Assembly: GCA_030642205.1 (NCBI GenBank)
Contig: DAOWOF010000073.1
Location: 1 to 9,487, forward strand
Direction: 5' to 3'
Source of the DNA: Desulfobacteraceae bacterium
Lineage (GTDB): Bacteria; Desulfobacterota; DSM-4660; Desulfatiglandales; Desulfatiglandaceae
Length of the DNA stretch: 9,487 nt
A program made the position numbers and the translations under genes. Below the pieces are notes generated by a model. That model saw only the letters and a list, made by a program, of their open reading frames with translations. It ran no database searches and had not been told where the DNA came from. The number at the start of each line of letters is the position of its first letter. Position 1 is the first letter of the stretch. Shown here piece after piece: positions 1-6,574 of this stretch.

Positions 1-1376
1 ACTAAAACAATAAAGCAGCCAAAGACAGCATGATTCATGAATTGTATTTTATCTTTTTTTTCTTTTTCTTTATGGGAAAAAATAAAATTGGGGGCATTCA
101 TATTAATGGAAAGGGCCATTCCGGTTGCTACTGAAAAGTCTGCCCTTCTGGCTGACTCGGAAACCAAAAAAGTGGCATCAAACGGGGCCAGGGGATCCAT
201 TGCTTCAGCCAGCAGATCTAATTGCTCTCCAATATAGTCAATTAGATATTGATAAACACTTATTTCACCGGAGATATAGATTTTTGAGATCTTTTCCTGG
301 CTATTATGCATTAGAAAATGCTTCTGGGTCATAACCACCTGCCTGATCAAGCGATCAAGAGCCGGCTTGAGCATCATAAATATTTCTTTTTTGGACATCT
401 TCGAGTGGAGATCTGTTTCAGTTGATGATTCGGACTTACTCATAAGAAAATTTAATATTTGCCAGGCTTGATCCAGGTCAGTATCATCCTTCTTTATAAA
501 GTCATCTTTGGCTCCATGGGCTTCCATTAATAATGGCTTATTATTATCAATATCAGGTGAACTTAGACTCTCCTTTATTGATCTTGCCATGCTGTTTAGA
601 CCGGCCTTAACCCCCCTGGAAAGAGACAGATTGCCATCCTTCTGGAATATATCAATATAAGACCAATCCATGTCGATATGGAGATTTATAACGTTATTTC
701 CATTAGTTTTTACTTTATCGGAACGAAAGAGGGACTGAAAGGCAAAGGGTACGGTAGAAATACCAGTCAAAGGAAACGAACTGTTGGCAAATATTTTTTT
801 TAATTCATTAATTTTGGCCCTGGGGGCAATATAGCCTATTACCTTAATCTTTTGGGCCTCGCCAATATTCATATTACCCAGGATCTCGAAGTCGAACAGA
901 AATTCGTTTTCATCAAAACCTATTTCTTTTTTAAATGTCCAATATACTGTTTTGGCAATCTCTTTTCTGGGTACTTTTGGGATTAGTAAACAGCGTATCT
1001 CCACCTTATCAGGAGAGAGAACACTCCAGACATTTACATTTTTGACATTGCCGCAGAAGTCATCTAGCGTTTCTTTGAGGAATGATGAGAATTTATCCGG
1101 ATTTTTCATAAGTGATGGGTCGAAAGGGACATTGCTGCAAACAATCTTTGGCCTGTTCTTTTCCTCTTTCTGCTCACACTTAACAAGATTCAAAGAGTCA
1201 ACGTTGATCTCAATACCAATATTAAGACCCTTTTTTTTGCTCCCAAAATCAAAAACCCGCTTTATACCATTACCCTCTTGATGAGAAGTATTGGCAGAAG
1301 ATTCAGCAGGTTCAATGTCATTACGAATTATATCAAGAAGTTTTTCAGTGGAAGAAATCTCATCATCTTTTTTCAA
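1..1376 (-). CDS. PilM-like type IV pilus assembly protein, possibly fused to PilN; 3' end outside window
   Basis: The - strand is open without a stop from a TTG at 1376 to the window edge (458 codons), so the gene is cut, not broken. An in-frame TAA lies at 1391-1389, and AGAGGA (1388-1383) sits 6 bases before the TTG; the first in-frame ATG is about 90 codons in, inside the conserved domain, so TTG is the likely start. Residues about 1-50 are polar and probably disordered. Residues 52-67 (GIEINVDSLNLVK), 131-168 (LIPKVPRKEI followed by FDFEILG), 231-262 (NLHIDMD, then LSLSRGVKAG) and 366-395 (IYISGEIS, then EAMDPL) follow the order of PilM motifs, an actin-like cytoplasmic protein that binds PilN at the inner membrane. 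After the PilM part comes a lysine-rich stretch (434-443) and the start of a hydrophobic segment (449-458), as if a PilN-type membrane helix followed in the same chain. The glycines of the actin-like nucleotide motifs are largely replaced, so ATP binding is doubtful. A GspL-type secretion protein of the same fold is the alternative. It is unrelated to nitrogen fixation by function. Confidence 0.72.
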   Translation of the reverse strand, partial: MKKDDEISSTEKLLDIIRNDIEPAESSANTSHQEGNGIKRVFDFGSKKKGLNIGIEINVDSLNLVKCEQKEEKNRPKIVCSNVPFDPSLMKNPDKFSSFLKETLDDFCGNVKNVNVWSVLSPDKVEIRCLLIPKVPRKEIAKTVYWTFKKEIGFDENEFLFDFEILGNMNIGEAQKIKVIGYIAPRAKINELKKIFANSSFPLTGISTVPFAFQSLFRSDKVKTNGNNVINLHIDMDWSYIDIFQKDGNLSLSRGVKAGLNSMARSIKESLSSPDIDNNKPLLMEAHGAKDDFIKKDDTDLDQAWQILNFLMSKSESSTETDLHSKMSKKEIFMMLKPALDRLIRQVVMTQKHFLMHNSQEKISKIYISGEISVYQYLIDYIGEQLDLLAEAMDPLAPFDATFLVSESARRADFSVATGMALSINMNAPNFIFSHKEKEKKDKIQFMNHAVFGCFIVL

Positions 1377-1382
1377 GGGAAA

Positions 1383-1388
1383 TCCTCT
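1383..1388 (-). promoter_or_regulatory. Shine-Dalgarno site setting the TTG start of the pilM-like gene
   Basis: AGAGGA on the - strand, 6 bases before the TTG at 1376. An in-frame TAA overlaps the upstream side at 1391-1389, which leaves no earlier start in this frame. This site is the main reason for choosing a TTG start. Confidence 0.7.
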
Positions 1389-1675
1389 TTAGATCTGTTT
1401 TGATCGCTTAGAGACGAAACCAAAATAACTTCCCCATTTGTGCATTTCATCTTCAGGGCATTTTTGCCCGATCTAACCTGGACCTAAACGCCAACTTAAG
1501 AGAATTATTTTGTCCCCGTCCCTGATGTATAAATTTTTATTATTTGTAGATTTAAGGATTTACTGGAGCAACAAATATGCCAGCTATTGTTTTTCCCCTA
1601 TCCCAAGACGATCAGATCTCAAATGCATTGCTTATTTTTGGATCAGGAATATAACAAATATGTATTTTATTAAGG

Positions 1676-1699
1676 ATCTCCTACGATAACGTAGAGGAT
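1676..1699. promoter_or_regulatory. Imperfect palindrome, possible protein-binding site
   Basis: CTACG (1681-1685), a four-base loop ATAA and CGTAG (1690-1694) form a perfect inner stem. After one mismatch it extends outward by a further four positions, one of them a G-T wobble, between 1676-1679 and 1696-1699. It is centred about 180 bases before the nifH start, where activator sites of sigma-54 promoters can lie. It does not match the NifA consensus and no T-run follows, so a terminator is unlikely. Which regulator binds it, if any, is unknown. Confidence 0.25.
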
Positions 1700-1791
1700 A
1701 GAGAATATATTAGCCCATTCAAAGGTAACTGAGGTCATTAAATCAGATGTAAAAACAATTGGATATAAAAAAATAAGGATTACAACGAATA

Positions 1792-1808
1792 TTGGCATGA
1801 AATATGTA
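1792..1808 (+). promoter_or_regulatory. Sigma-54-like (-24/-12) promoter element for the nif operon
   Basis: TTGGCATGAAATATGTA matches the -24 half (TTGGCA) of the sigma-54 consensus, with the invariant GG at 1794-1795. Exactly 10 bases later is GT (1806-1807) where the consensus has GC, so the -12 half is imperfect. Transcription would begin near 1818, giving a leader of about 50 bases before nifH. nif operons are often sigma-54 dependent, which makes the match plausible, but the poor -12 half and the AT-rich setting keep this tentative. Confidence 0.35.
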
Positions 1809-1822
1809 TTAATACATTTCAT
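1797..1822. promoter_or_regulatory. AT-rich palindrome overlapping the putative nifH promoter
   Basis: ATGTATTAATACAT at 1804-1817 is a perfect 14-base palindrome. ATGAAAT (1797-1803) on the left and ATTTCAT (1816-1822) on the right are also complementary but out of register by two bases, so the palindromic character spans the whole interval. It overlaps the -12 half of the sigma-54-like element and the predicted start of transcription, where a repressor operator would act. An operator for a nitrogen or other repressor is inference. AT-rich DNA makes such palindromes more frequent by chance. Confidence 0.35.
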
Positions 1823-1855
1823 CTCGTATTAATTGTTATTGTATTAAACACCCTT

Positions 1856-1862
1856 GAGGAGG
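1856..1862 (+). promoter_or_regulatory. Strong ribosome-binding site of nifH
   Basis: GAGGAGG lies 5 bases before the nifH ATG. It is the strongest Shine-Dalgarno match in the window, in keeping with the high amounts of Fe protein that nitrogenase needs, and it points to a bacterial host. Confidence 0.85.
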
Positions 1863-1867
1863 AAAAA

Positions 1868-2689
1868 ATGAGAAAGATCGCCATTTATGGAAAAGGCGGA
1901 ATAGGAAAATCAACCACCACTCAGAACATAGTTGCCGGTTTGGCAGAGATGGGGCAAAAAGTGATGGTAGTAGGATGTGATCCAAAGGCTGATTCTACCC
2001 GTTTATTGCTGGGTGGTTTGAATCAACATACAGTCCTTGATACCTTGCGCGAAGAAGGAGAAGATATTGAGCTGGATGATCTGCGAAAAATAGGCTTTAG
2101 AGGAATTCTTTGCGTGGAATCAGGTGGGCCGGAGCCAGGTGTAGGATGTGCCGGACGGGGCATCATTACTTCCATTAATATGCTGGAGCAATTGGGAGCC
2201 TACACAGAAAGTGAGGATCTTGATTATGTGTTTTATGATGTCCTTGGAGATGTGGTCTGCGGAGGATTTGCCATGCCAATGCGTGAAGGCAAGGCCCAGG
2301 AGATATACATTGTTCTATCAGGAGAGATGATGGCTATGTATGCGGCAAATAATATATGCAAGGGAATTGTCAGATTCGCTGAGTCCGGGGGTGTCCGGCT
2401 TGCGGGGATGATATGCAACAGCCGGATGGTAGATAATGAAGTGGAGATGACTGAAGCCTTTGCCAAAAAGCTTGGAACCACAATGATTCATTTCGTGCCA
2501 CGGGATAAGATGGTTCAAAGAGCTGAAATCAATAAAAAGACAGTGATTGAATTTGATCCGGATCATAATCAGGCCAATGAGTATAGGACTCTTGCAGAGA
2601 AGATGCAGGAGAATAAATCAAGGGTGATACCTACACCAATAGAAATCGAAGAGTTGGAAAGTCTTCTTGTTGAGTATGGGATAGTTTAA
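1868..2689 (+). CDS. nifH: Nitrogenase iron protein NifH (dinitrogenase reductase)
   Basis: NifH is the ATP-dependent electron donor to NifDK and also acts in P-cluster and FeMo-cofactor maturation; it is a cytoplasmic homodimer with one [4Fe-4S] cluster shared between subunits. The 273-residue protein is full length. Visible: P-loop GKGGIGKST at 8-16; switch I region with DPKADST at 38-44; the cluster ligands Cys94 (PGVGCAGRG) and Cys131 (DVVCGGF); switch II from Asp124. Arg97, equivalent to the arginine that DraT ADP-ribosylates in some diazotrophs, is conserved, but no draT is in the window. The start has GAGGAGG 5 bases upstream. It is the first gene of the operon, followed after 55 bases by nifI1. 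Neighbouring genes make a molybdenum nitrogenase much more likely than a vnf or anf system or a NifH-like protein of another pathway. Confidence 0.98.
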   Translation: MRKIAIYGKGGIGKSTTTQNIVAGLAEMGQKVMVVGCDPKADSTRLLLGGLNQHTVLDTLREEGEDIELDDLRKIGFRGILCVESGGPEPGVGCAGRGIITSINMLEQLGAYTESEDLDYVFYDVLGDVVCGGFAMPMREGKAQEIYIVLSGEMMAMYAANNICKGIVRFAESGGVRLAGMICNSRMVDNEVEMTEAFAKKLGTTMIHFVPRDKMVQRAEINKKTVIEFDPDHNQANEYRTLAEKMQENKSRVIPTPIEIEELESLLVEYGIV

Positions 2690-2744
2690 TCTTGATAAGG
2701 TGATATCTTCGCTAAGTCTAAAAAGATATACAAGGGAGTACAGG

Positions 2745-3101
2745 ATGATATTGATAAGATCAATTGTAAGACCTGAAATGGTGGACAATGTGCTGGCAGC
2801 TTTGATGGATGCCGGTTTTCCGGCTGTTACCAAAATATCGGTAGTGGGCCGGGGCAAGCAGCGCGGTATAAAGATCGGTGAAGTAACATATGATGAGATT
2901 CCGAAAGAGCTTCTAATGACAGTAGTAAAGAATGGAGACAAGGAATTTGTAATCAAAACAGTTATCAAAGCTGCCAGGACTGGTGATAAAGGAGCCTTTG
3001 GCGATGGCAAAATCTTTGTCTCTCCTGTTGAGGAAGTCTACACAATTAGTTCTGGTATCAGGGAAACACCTGACGCGGAGCCTGAAGAGGTGAAGATATG
3101 A
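2745..3101 (+). CDS. nifI1: PII-family nitrogenase regulator NifI1
   Basis: This 118-residue PII-family protein works with NifI2. In methanogens the pair is known to bind and inhibit NifDK after ammonium addition, with 2-oxoglutarate relieving the inhibition. The chain opens with MILIRSIVRPEMVDNVLAAL, typical of the NifI1 branch; the T-loop region lies at about 34-55 (VVGRGKQRG then IGEVTYDEIP), and the PII C-terminal signature with GAFGDGKIFVSPVEE is at about 82-96. I chose the ATG at 2745 because GGGAG (2734-2738) stands 6 bases before it and the protein then starts at the conserved first strand. A GTG at 2700 in the same frame has no good ribosome-binding site. Its stop overlaps the nifI2 start. 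The location between nifH and nifD is diagnostic for NifI rather than GlnB/GlnK. Confidence 0.95.
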   Translation: MILIRSIVRPEMVDNVLAALMDAGFPAVTKISVVGRGKQRGIKIGEVTYDEIPKELLMTVVKNGDKEFVIKTVIKAARTGDKGAFGDGKIFVSPVEEVYTISSGIRETPDAEPEEVKI

Positions 3102-3478
3102 AGGAGATATTGACAATAATCCGGATGAATATGATTACGCCTACTAAAAGAGCTCTTAGCGATGCCGGCATAATGTCGATGACCGCCAAAGAAGCCTTGG
3201 GCAGAGGAAAGGGCATGGTTGATTTATCCCTGCTCAAGGGGGCGGAAAAAGGATATGAAGAAGCTATCTCCCAGCTGGGTCAAACACAGAGATTAATCCC
3301 AAAAAGAATCCTGTTCTGTATTGTTCCTGATAAATTGATCAAAAAAACGATTAAAACAATTATCAAGGTTAATCAGACGGGTAAATCAGGTGACGGCAAG
3401 ATCTTTGTAATGCCGGTTAGTGATTCCATTAATGTCAGGATGGGTACCAGAGGTGATATAGTACTGGATGAGGCCTAG
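3098..3478 (+). CDS. nifI2: PII-family nitrogenase regulator NifI2
   Basis: Partner of NifI1 in post-translational switch-off of the MoFe protein; hetero-oligomers of the two PII proteins sense 2-oxoglutarate and adenine nucleotides. The 126-residue chain has the NifI2 pattern: MKEILTIIRMNMITPTKRAL at the start, MSMTAKEALGRGKG at 27-40, a T-loop (about 40-64) longer than in NifI1, and TGKSGDGKIFVMPVSDS near the C-terminus. Its ATG overlaps the nifI1 stop as ATGA, with AGAGG 7 bases before the start inside nifI1, so the two are probably translationally coupled to keep a fixed ratio. nifD follows after 12 bases. Confidence 0.95.
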   Translation: MKEILTIIRMNMITPTKRALSDAGIMSMTAKEALGRGKGMVDLSLLKGAEKGYEEAISQLGQTQRLIPKRILFCIVPDKLIKKTIKTIIKVNQTGKSGDGKIFVMPVSDSINVRMGTRGDIVLDEA

Positions 3479-3490
3479 GGAGAAAAAGTA

Positions 3491-5146
3491 ATGGTAATTC
3501 AAAATGAAAAACAATGCAGCGCTGATTTGGAGGGTTTAGACCCTCAGGAAGTCAAAAATGATCTTATTAACAAATATCCTCCCAAAGTAGCTCGGAAGCG
3601 TTCAAAACAGATCGTAATCAATAAAATAGAAAAAGATCAGCCAGTTCCAAAAATTCAGGCCAATGTCAGGACAATACCCGGGATAATTACGCAGCGGGGT
3701 TGTACTTATGCTGGCTGCAAGGGTGTTGTCTTAGGGCCTACCCGGGATATTCTTAATCTGACCCATGGCCCGATAGGATGCGGCTTTTATAGTTGGTTGA
3801 CCAGAAGAAACCAGACCCGGCCTGTTGGCCCTGATGCCCATAATTTTATGCCCTACTGTTTTTCTACTGATATGCAGGACAGGGAGATCGTCTTTGGCGG
3901 CGAAAAGAAACTTAAACAGGCTATTGAGGAAGCCTATAATATATTCAAACCAAAGGCCATCGGCATATTTTCTACCTGCCCTGTAGGGCTCATCGGAGAT
4001 GATGTCCATGCTGTGGCGCGTGAGATGGGAAAAAAGCTGGGTATTAATATCTTTGGTTTCAGTTGTGAAGGCTATAAGGGAGTCAGTCAATCAGCCGGCC
4101 ACCATATCGCCAATAATGGTATTTTTGCAAATGTTGTAGGTCTTGATGATAATGTAAAGGAGGGCAAATTCAAGATCAATCTTCTGGGCGAATATAATAT
4201 TGGCGGAGATGCCTTTGCGATAGAAGATCTATTGGAAGAATGCGGCTTTACCCTGATTTCTACCTTTAGCGGAAATTCCAGTTATGATTATTTTGCGAAT
4301 TCCCATACTGCTGATCTAAATCTTATAATGTGCCATAGATCCATAAATTATGTAGCAGAGATGATGGAGAAAAAATTTGGGATTCCATGGATGAAAATCA
4401 ATTTTTTAGGAGCTGATTCTACGGCTAAATCTTTAAGAAAAATAGCTGCGTATTATGATGACCAGGAGCTTATTGACAAGGTCGAGGAAGTAATTGCCAG
4501 GGAAATGCCGGCGGTGCTTAAGGCACAGGAGGATGTCAGATCCCGCTGTGAGGGAAAACTGGCCATGATTTTTGTAGGTGGCTCACGTGCACATCATTAC
4601 CAGGATATTTTTAAGGAAATTGGAATGCGGGTAATATCTGCCGGTTATGAGTTTGCCCATAGAGATGATTATGAAGGGCGCGAGGTTCTGCCAACCATCA
4701 AGATAGATGCTGACAGCCGAAATATTGAAGAACTGGAAATCCATGCGGATTCCAAACGTTTCAATCCCAGAAATAGTGAAGAAGATTTGAAACGCCTGGC
4801 TGAAAAAGGGATCGAAATGGAAACTTATAACGGGATGATGTCTGACATGAGTGATGGAAGCATGGTGATTGATGATATAAGCCAATTTGAGACGGAAAAA
4901 ATGATCGAATTATATAAACCTGATATCTTCTGTGCTGGTATCAAAGAAAAATATAGTGTTCAAAAGAACGGTGTTCCTATGAAACAGCTGCACAGTTATG
5001 ATAATGGGGGGCCTTATGCTGTGTTTAAAGGCGCTATCAATTTTTATTATGAAGTGGACCGCATGGTAAATAGCAAGGTTTGGGGTTATATCAAGGCGCC
5101 GTGGCAAAAAAACCCTGAACTTTCGGCAAGATATGCATGTGAATAA
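3491..5146 (+). CDS. nifD: Nitrogenase molybdenum-iron protein alpha chain NifD
   Basis: NifD is the catalytic alpha subunit of the NifD2K2 tetramer and holds the FeMo-cofactor. P-cluster ligands are Cys71 (QRGCTYAGC), Cys97 (HGPIGCGFY) and Cys163 (STCPVGLIGDD). Cofactor ligands are Cys281 (LIMCHRSINY) and His501 (KQLHSYD). Second-sphere residues are also kept: Arg105, Gln200 and His204 in GVSQSAGHH, and Arg366 in GGSRAHH, equivalent to Arg96, Gln191, His195 and Arg359 of Azotobacter NifD. At 551 residues it is longer than the Azotobacter type (about 490), mostly because of an extra segment at about 393-452, a trait of the clostridial and methanogen-type branch. AGGGAG lies 8 bases before the ATG. 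The residues point to a Mo enzyme, and no vnfG/anfG-like delta subunit lies between nifD and nifK. Confidence 0.97.
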   Translation: MVIQNEKQCSADLEGLDPQEVKNDLINKYPPKVARKRSKQIVINKIEKDQPVPKIQANVRTIPGIITQRGCTYAGCKGVVLGPTRDILNLTHGPIGCGFYSWLTRRNQTRPVGPDAHNFMPYCFSTDMQDREIVFGGEKKLKQAIEEAYNIFKPKAIGIFSTCPVGLIGDDVHAVAREMGKKLGINIFGFSCEGYKGVSQSAGHHIANNGIFANVVGLDDNVKEGKFKINLLGEYNIGGDAFAIEDLLEECGFTLISTFSGNSSYDYFANSHTADLNLIMCHRSINYVAEMMEKKFGIPWMKINFLGADSTAKSLRKIAAYYDDQELIDKVEEVIAREMPAVLKAQEDVRSRCEGKLAMIFVGGSRAHHYQDIFKEIGMRVISAGYEFAHRDDYEGREVLPTIKIDADSRNIEELEIHADSKRFNPRNSEEDLKRLAEKGIEMETYNGMMSDMSDGSMVIDDISQFETEKMIELYKPDIFCAGIKEKYSVQKNGVPMKQLHSYDNGGPYAVFKGAINFYYEVDRMVNSKVWGYIKAPWQKNPELSARYACE

Positions 5147-5169
5147 GATCAAAAAGGAAGGAAAAAATC

Positions 5170-6546
5170 ATGTTACTTAGACATACACCCCTTAAAATTC
5201 AGGATCGTAAGGCTTTATCTGTTAACCCTGCAAAAACCTGCCAGCCAATTGGCGCTATGTATGCCGCTTTGGGAATTCATGGCTGTCTGCCTCATAGCCA
5301 TGGTTCACAGGGATGTTGCGCCTACCATCGAAGCACCCTGACCCGTCATTATAAAGAGCCAATTATGAGCGGCACCAGTTCCTTTACCGAAGGGGCCTCA
5401 GTCTTTGGAGGCCAGGCAAATCTCCTGCAGGCCATTAATAATATCTTTACCATATATGAACCGGACCTGATCGCTGTTCATACAACCTGTCTAAGCGAGA
5501 CCATTGGCGACGATGTTCTGCAGATTACAAGAAAGGCCAGAGATGACGGAAAGATTCCTGAAGGAAAACACGTTATTCATGCCAGCACTCCCAGTTATGT
5601 GGGTTCTCATGTAACCGGTTTTGCCAATATGACCAAGGCTATGGTTAATTATTTCGCTGAGTCTACCGGTAAAAAAAAGAACCAGATCAATTTGATTCCG
5701 GGATATGTAGAGCCCCCTGATATGGAGGAGATCAGACGTTTGGCAGAATTGATGAATTTATCAACAGTGATGTTTCCGGATACATCAGGAGTTCTAAACG
5801 GCCCTCAAACCGGAAGATACAGAATGTTTCCTCCTGGCGGGGTTACCATCCCTGAATTGATTAGTACTGGTGATAGTATGGGAACAATTGCCATGGGAGA
5901 ATATGCCTCAGGAGATGCAGCAAGGGTACTTGATACCAAGTGCAAGGTTCCATGTAAAATTCTTGACCTGCCGATTGGTCTTCAGGCTACGGATCGTTAT
6001 ATAGATGCCTTGAGGAAACAGGCAGGAACAGAGGTGCCGGCTCAGATTAATTTTGAAAGGGGGCAGCTTCTTGATATCATAACTGATATGCAGGCATGGT
6101 TTTATGGGAAAAAAGTTGCCCTGGCAGGTGACCCTGATCAAATGATTGCCCTTTCCGAGTTTCTGGTGGCAATTGATATGTGGCCTGTTTATGTAGTAAC
6201 AGGAACACCCGGAAAAATATTTGAAAAAAGGATCAATGAGATTACAAAGAATTCCCCATATCCCGTAAAGGTCAAGGCTGGTGGGGACCTGTTTCTCCTG
6301 CATCAGTGGATAAAAAATGAATCAGTGGATCTCCTGATTGCCAATACTTACGGAAAATATATGGCAAGAGACAGTGATATTCCATTTATCAGGTATGGTT
6401 TCCCTATCCTTGATCGAATTGGGCACAGTTATTTTCCTAGTGTTGGTTATCGGGGAGGCATGCGTCTTCTGGAGAAAATTCTGGATGCTATTTTAGATCG
6501 CAAGGACAGGGACTCTCCGGAAGAGAGCTTTGAATTGGTAATGTAA
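5170..6546 (+). CDS. nifK: Nitrogenase molybdenum-iron protein beta chain NifK
   Basis: Beta subunit of the MoFe protein; with NifD it holds the [8Fe-7S] P-cluster that relays electrons from NifH to the cofactor. Ligands are Cys24 (KTCQPIGA), Cys49 (HGSQGCCAYHR) and Cys107 (TTCLSETIGDD); Ser142 in STPSYVGSH matches the redox-active Ser188 of Azotobacter NifK. The first cysteine comes at residue 24 rather than 70, so the protein (458 residues) lacks the roughly 45-50-residue N-terminal extension of Azotobacter-type NifK, as in other anaerobe-type enzymes. GGAAGG stands 8 bases before the ATG; the gap from nifD is 23 bases. The C-terminal GYRGGMRLLEKI is typical. The paralogue NifN is two genes downstream. 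Confidence 0.97.
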   Translation: MLLRHTPLKIQDRKALSVNPAKTCQPIGAMYAALGIHGCLPHSHGSQGCCAYHRSTLTRHYKEPIMSGTSSFTEGASVFGGQANLLQAINNIFTIYEPDLIAVHTTCLSETIGDDVLQITRKARDDGKIPEGKHVIHASTPSYVGSHVTGFANMTKAMVNYFAESTGKKKNQINLIPGYVEPPDMEEIRRLAELMNLSTVMFPDTSGVLNGPQTGRYRMFPPGGVTIPELISTGDSMGTIAMGEYASGDAARVLDTKCKVPCKILDLPIGLQATDRYIDALRKQAGTEVPAQINFERGQLLDIITDMQAWFYGKKVALAGDPDQMIALSEFLVAIDMWPVYVVTGTPGKIFEKRINEITKNSPYPVKVKAGGDLFLLHQWIKNESVDLLIANTYGKYMARDSDIPFIRYGFPILDRIGHSYFPSVGYRGGMRLLEKILDAILDRKDRDSPEESFELVM

Positions 6547-6574
6547 GGGATCAGGTCTAAGGAAAGAATAAATA

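Larger units (their letters stand above)
1377..1867. other. Divergent intergenic region between pilM-like gene and nifH
   Basis: These 491 bases hold no coding region I can support. They must contain the promoters of both divergent genes. Visible structure, left to right: a small hairpin GGGCA-TTTT-TGCCC (1456-1469) without a following T-run; a TGTCCCCGTCCCTG word at 1511-1524; an imperfect palindrome at 1676-1699; and an AT-rich stretch from about 1740 with a sigma-54-like element, a 14-base perfect palindrome and three GTATTAA words. No good sigma-70 -35/-10 pair was found for either gene, and no TGT-N10-ACA site of the NifA type was seen. Confidence 0.6.

Noticed and set aside
37..334. Two overlapping short + strand frames near the left edge
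   Set aside because: Both are antisense to the pilM-like gene and have no recognisable features.
952..1281. Open + strand frame of 109 codons in the left region
   Set aside because: It lies opposite the continuous PilM-like frame on the - strand, has no good ribosome-binding site and resembles no family I know.
1373..1450. 25-codon - strand frame ending in TGA that overlaps the TTG start of the pil gene
   Set aside because: No clear ribosome-binding site and no recognisable family. The overlap could suggest coupling, but the frame is too short to support.
1456..1469. GGGCA-TTTT-TGCCC hairpin as a terminator
   Set aside because: The stem has only five pairs and no T-run follows on either strand.
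2700..2744. N-terminal extension of NifI1 from a GTG at 2700
   Set aside because: No good ribosome-binding site before the GTG, while the ATG at 2745 has GGGAG at proper spacing and begins the conserved PII strand.
3491..6546. Vanadium or iron-only nitrogenase (vnf/anf)
   Set aside because: No delta-subunit gene between the alpha and beta genes, nifE/nifN adjacent, and the residues around the cofactor fit the Mo type.
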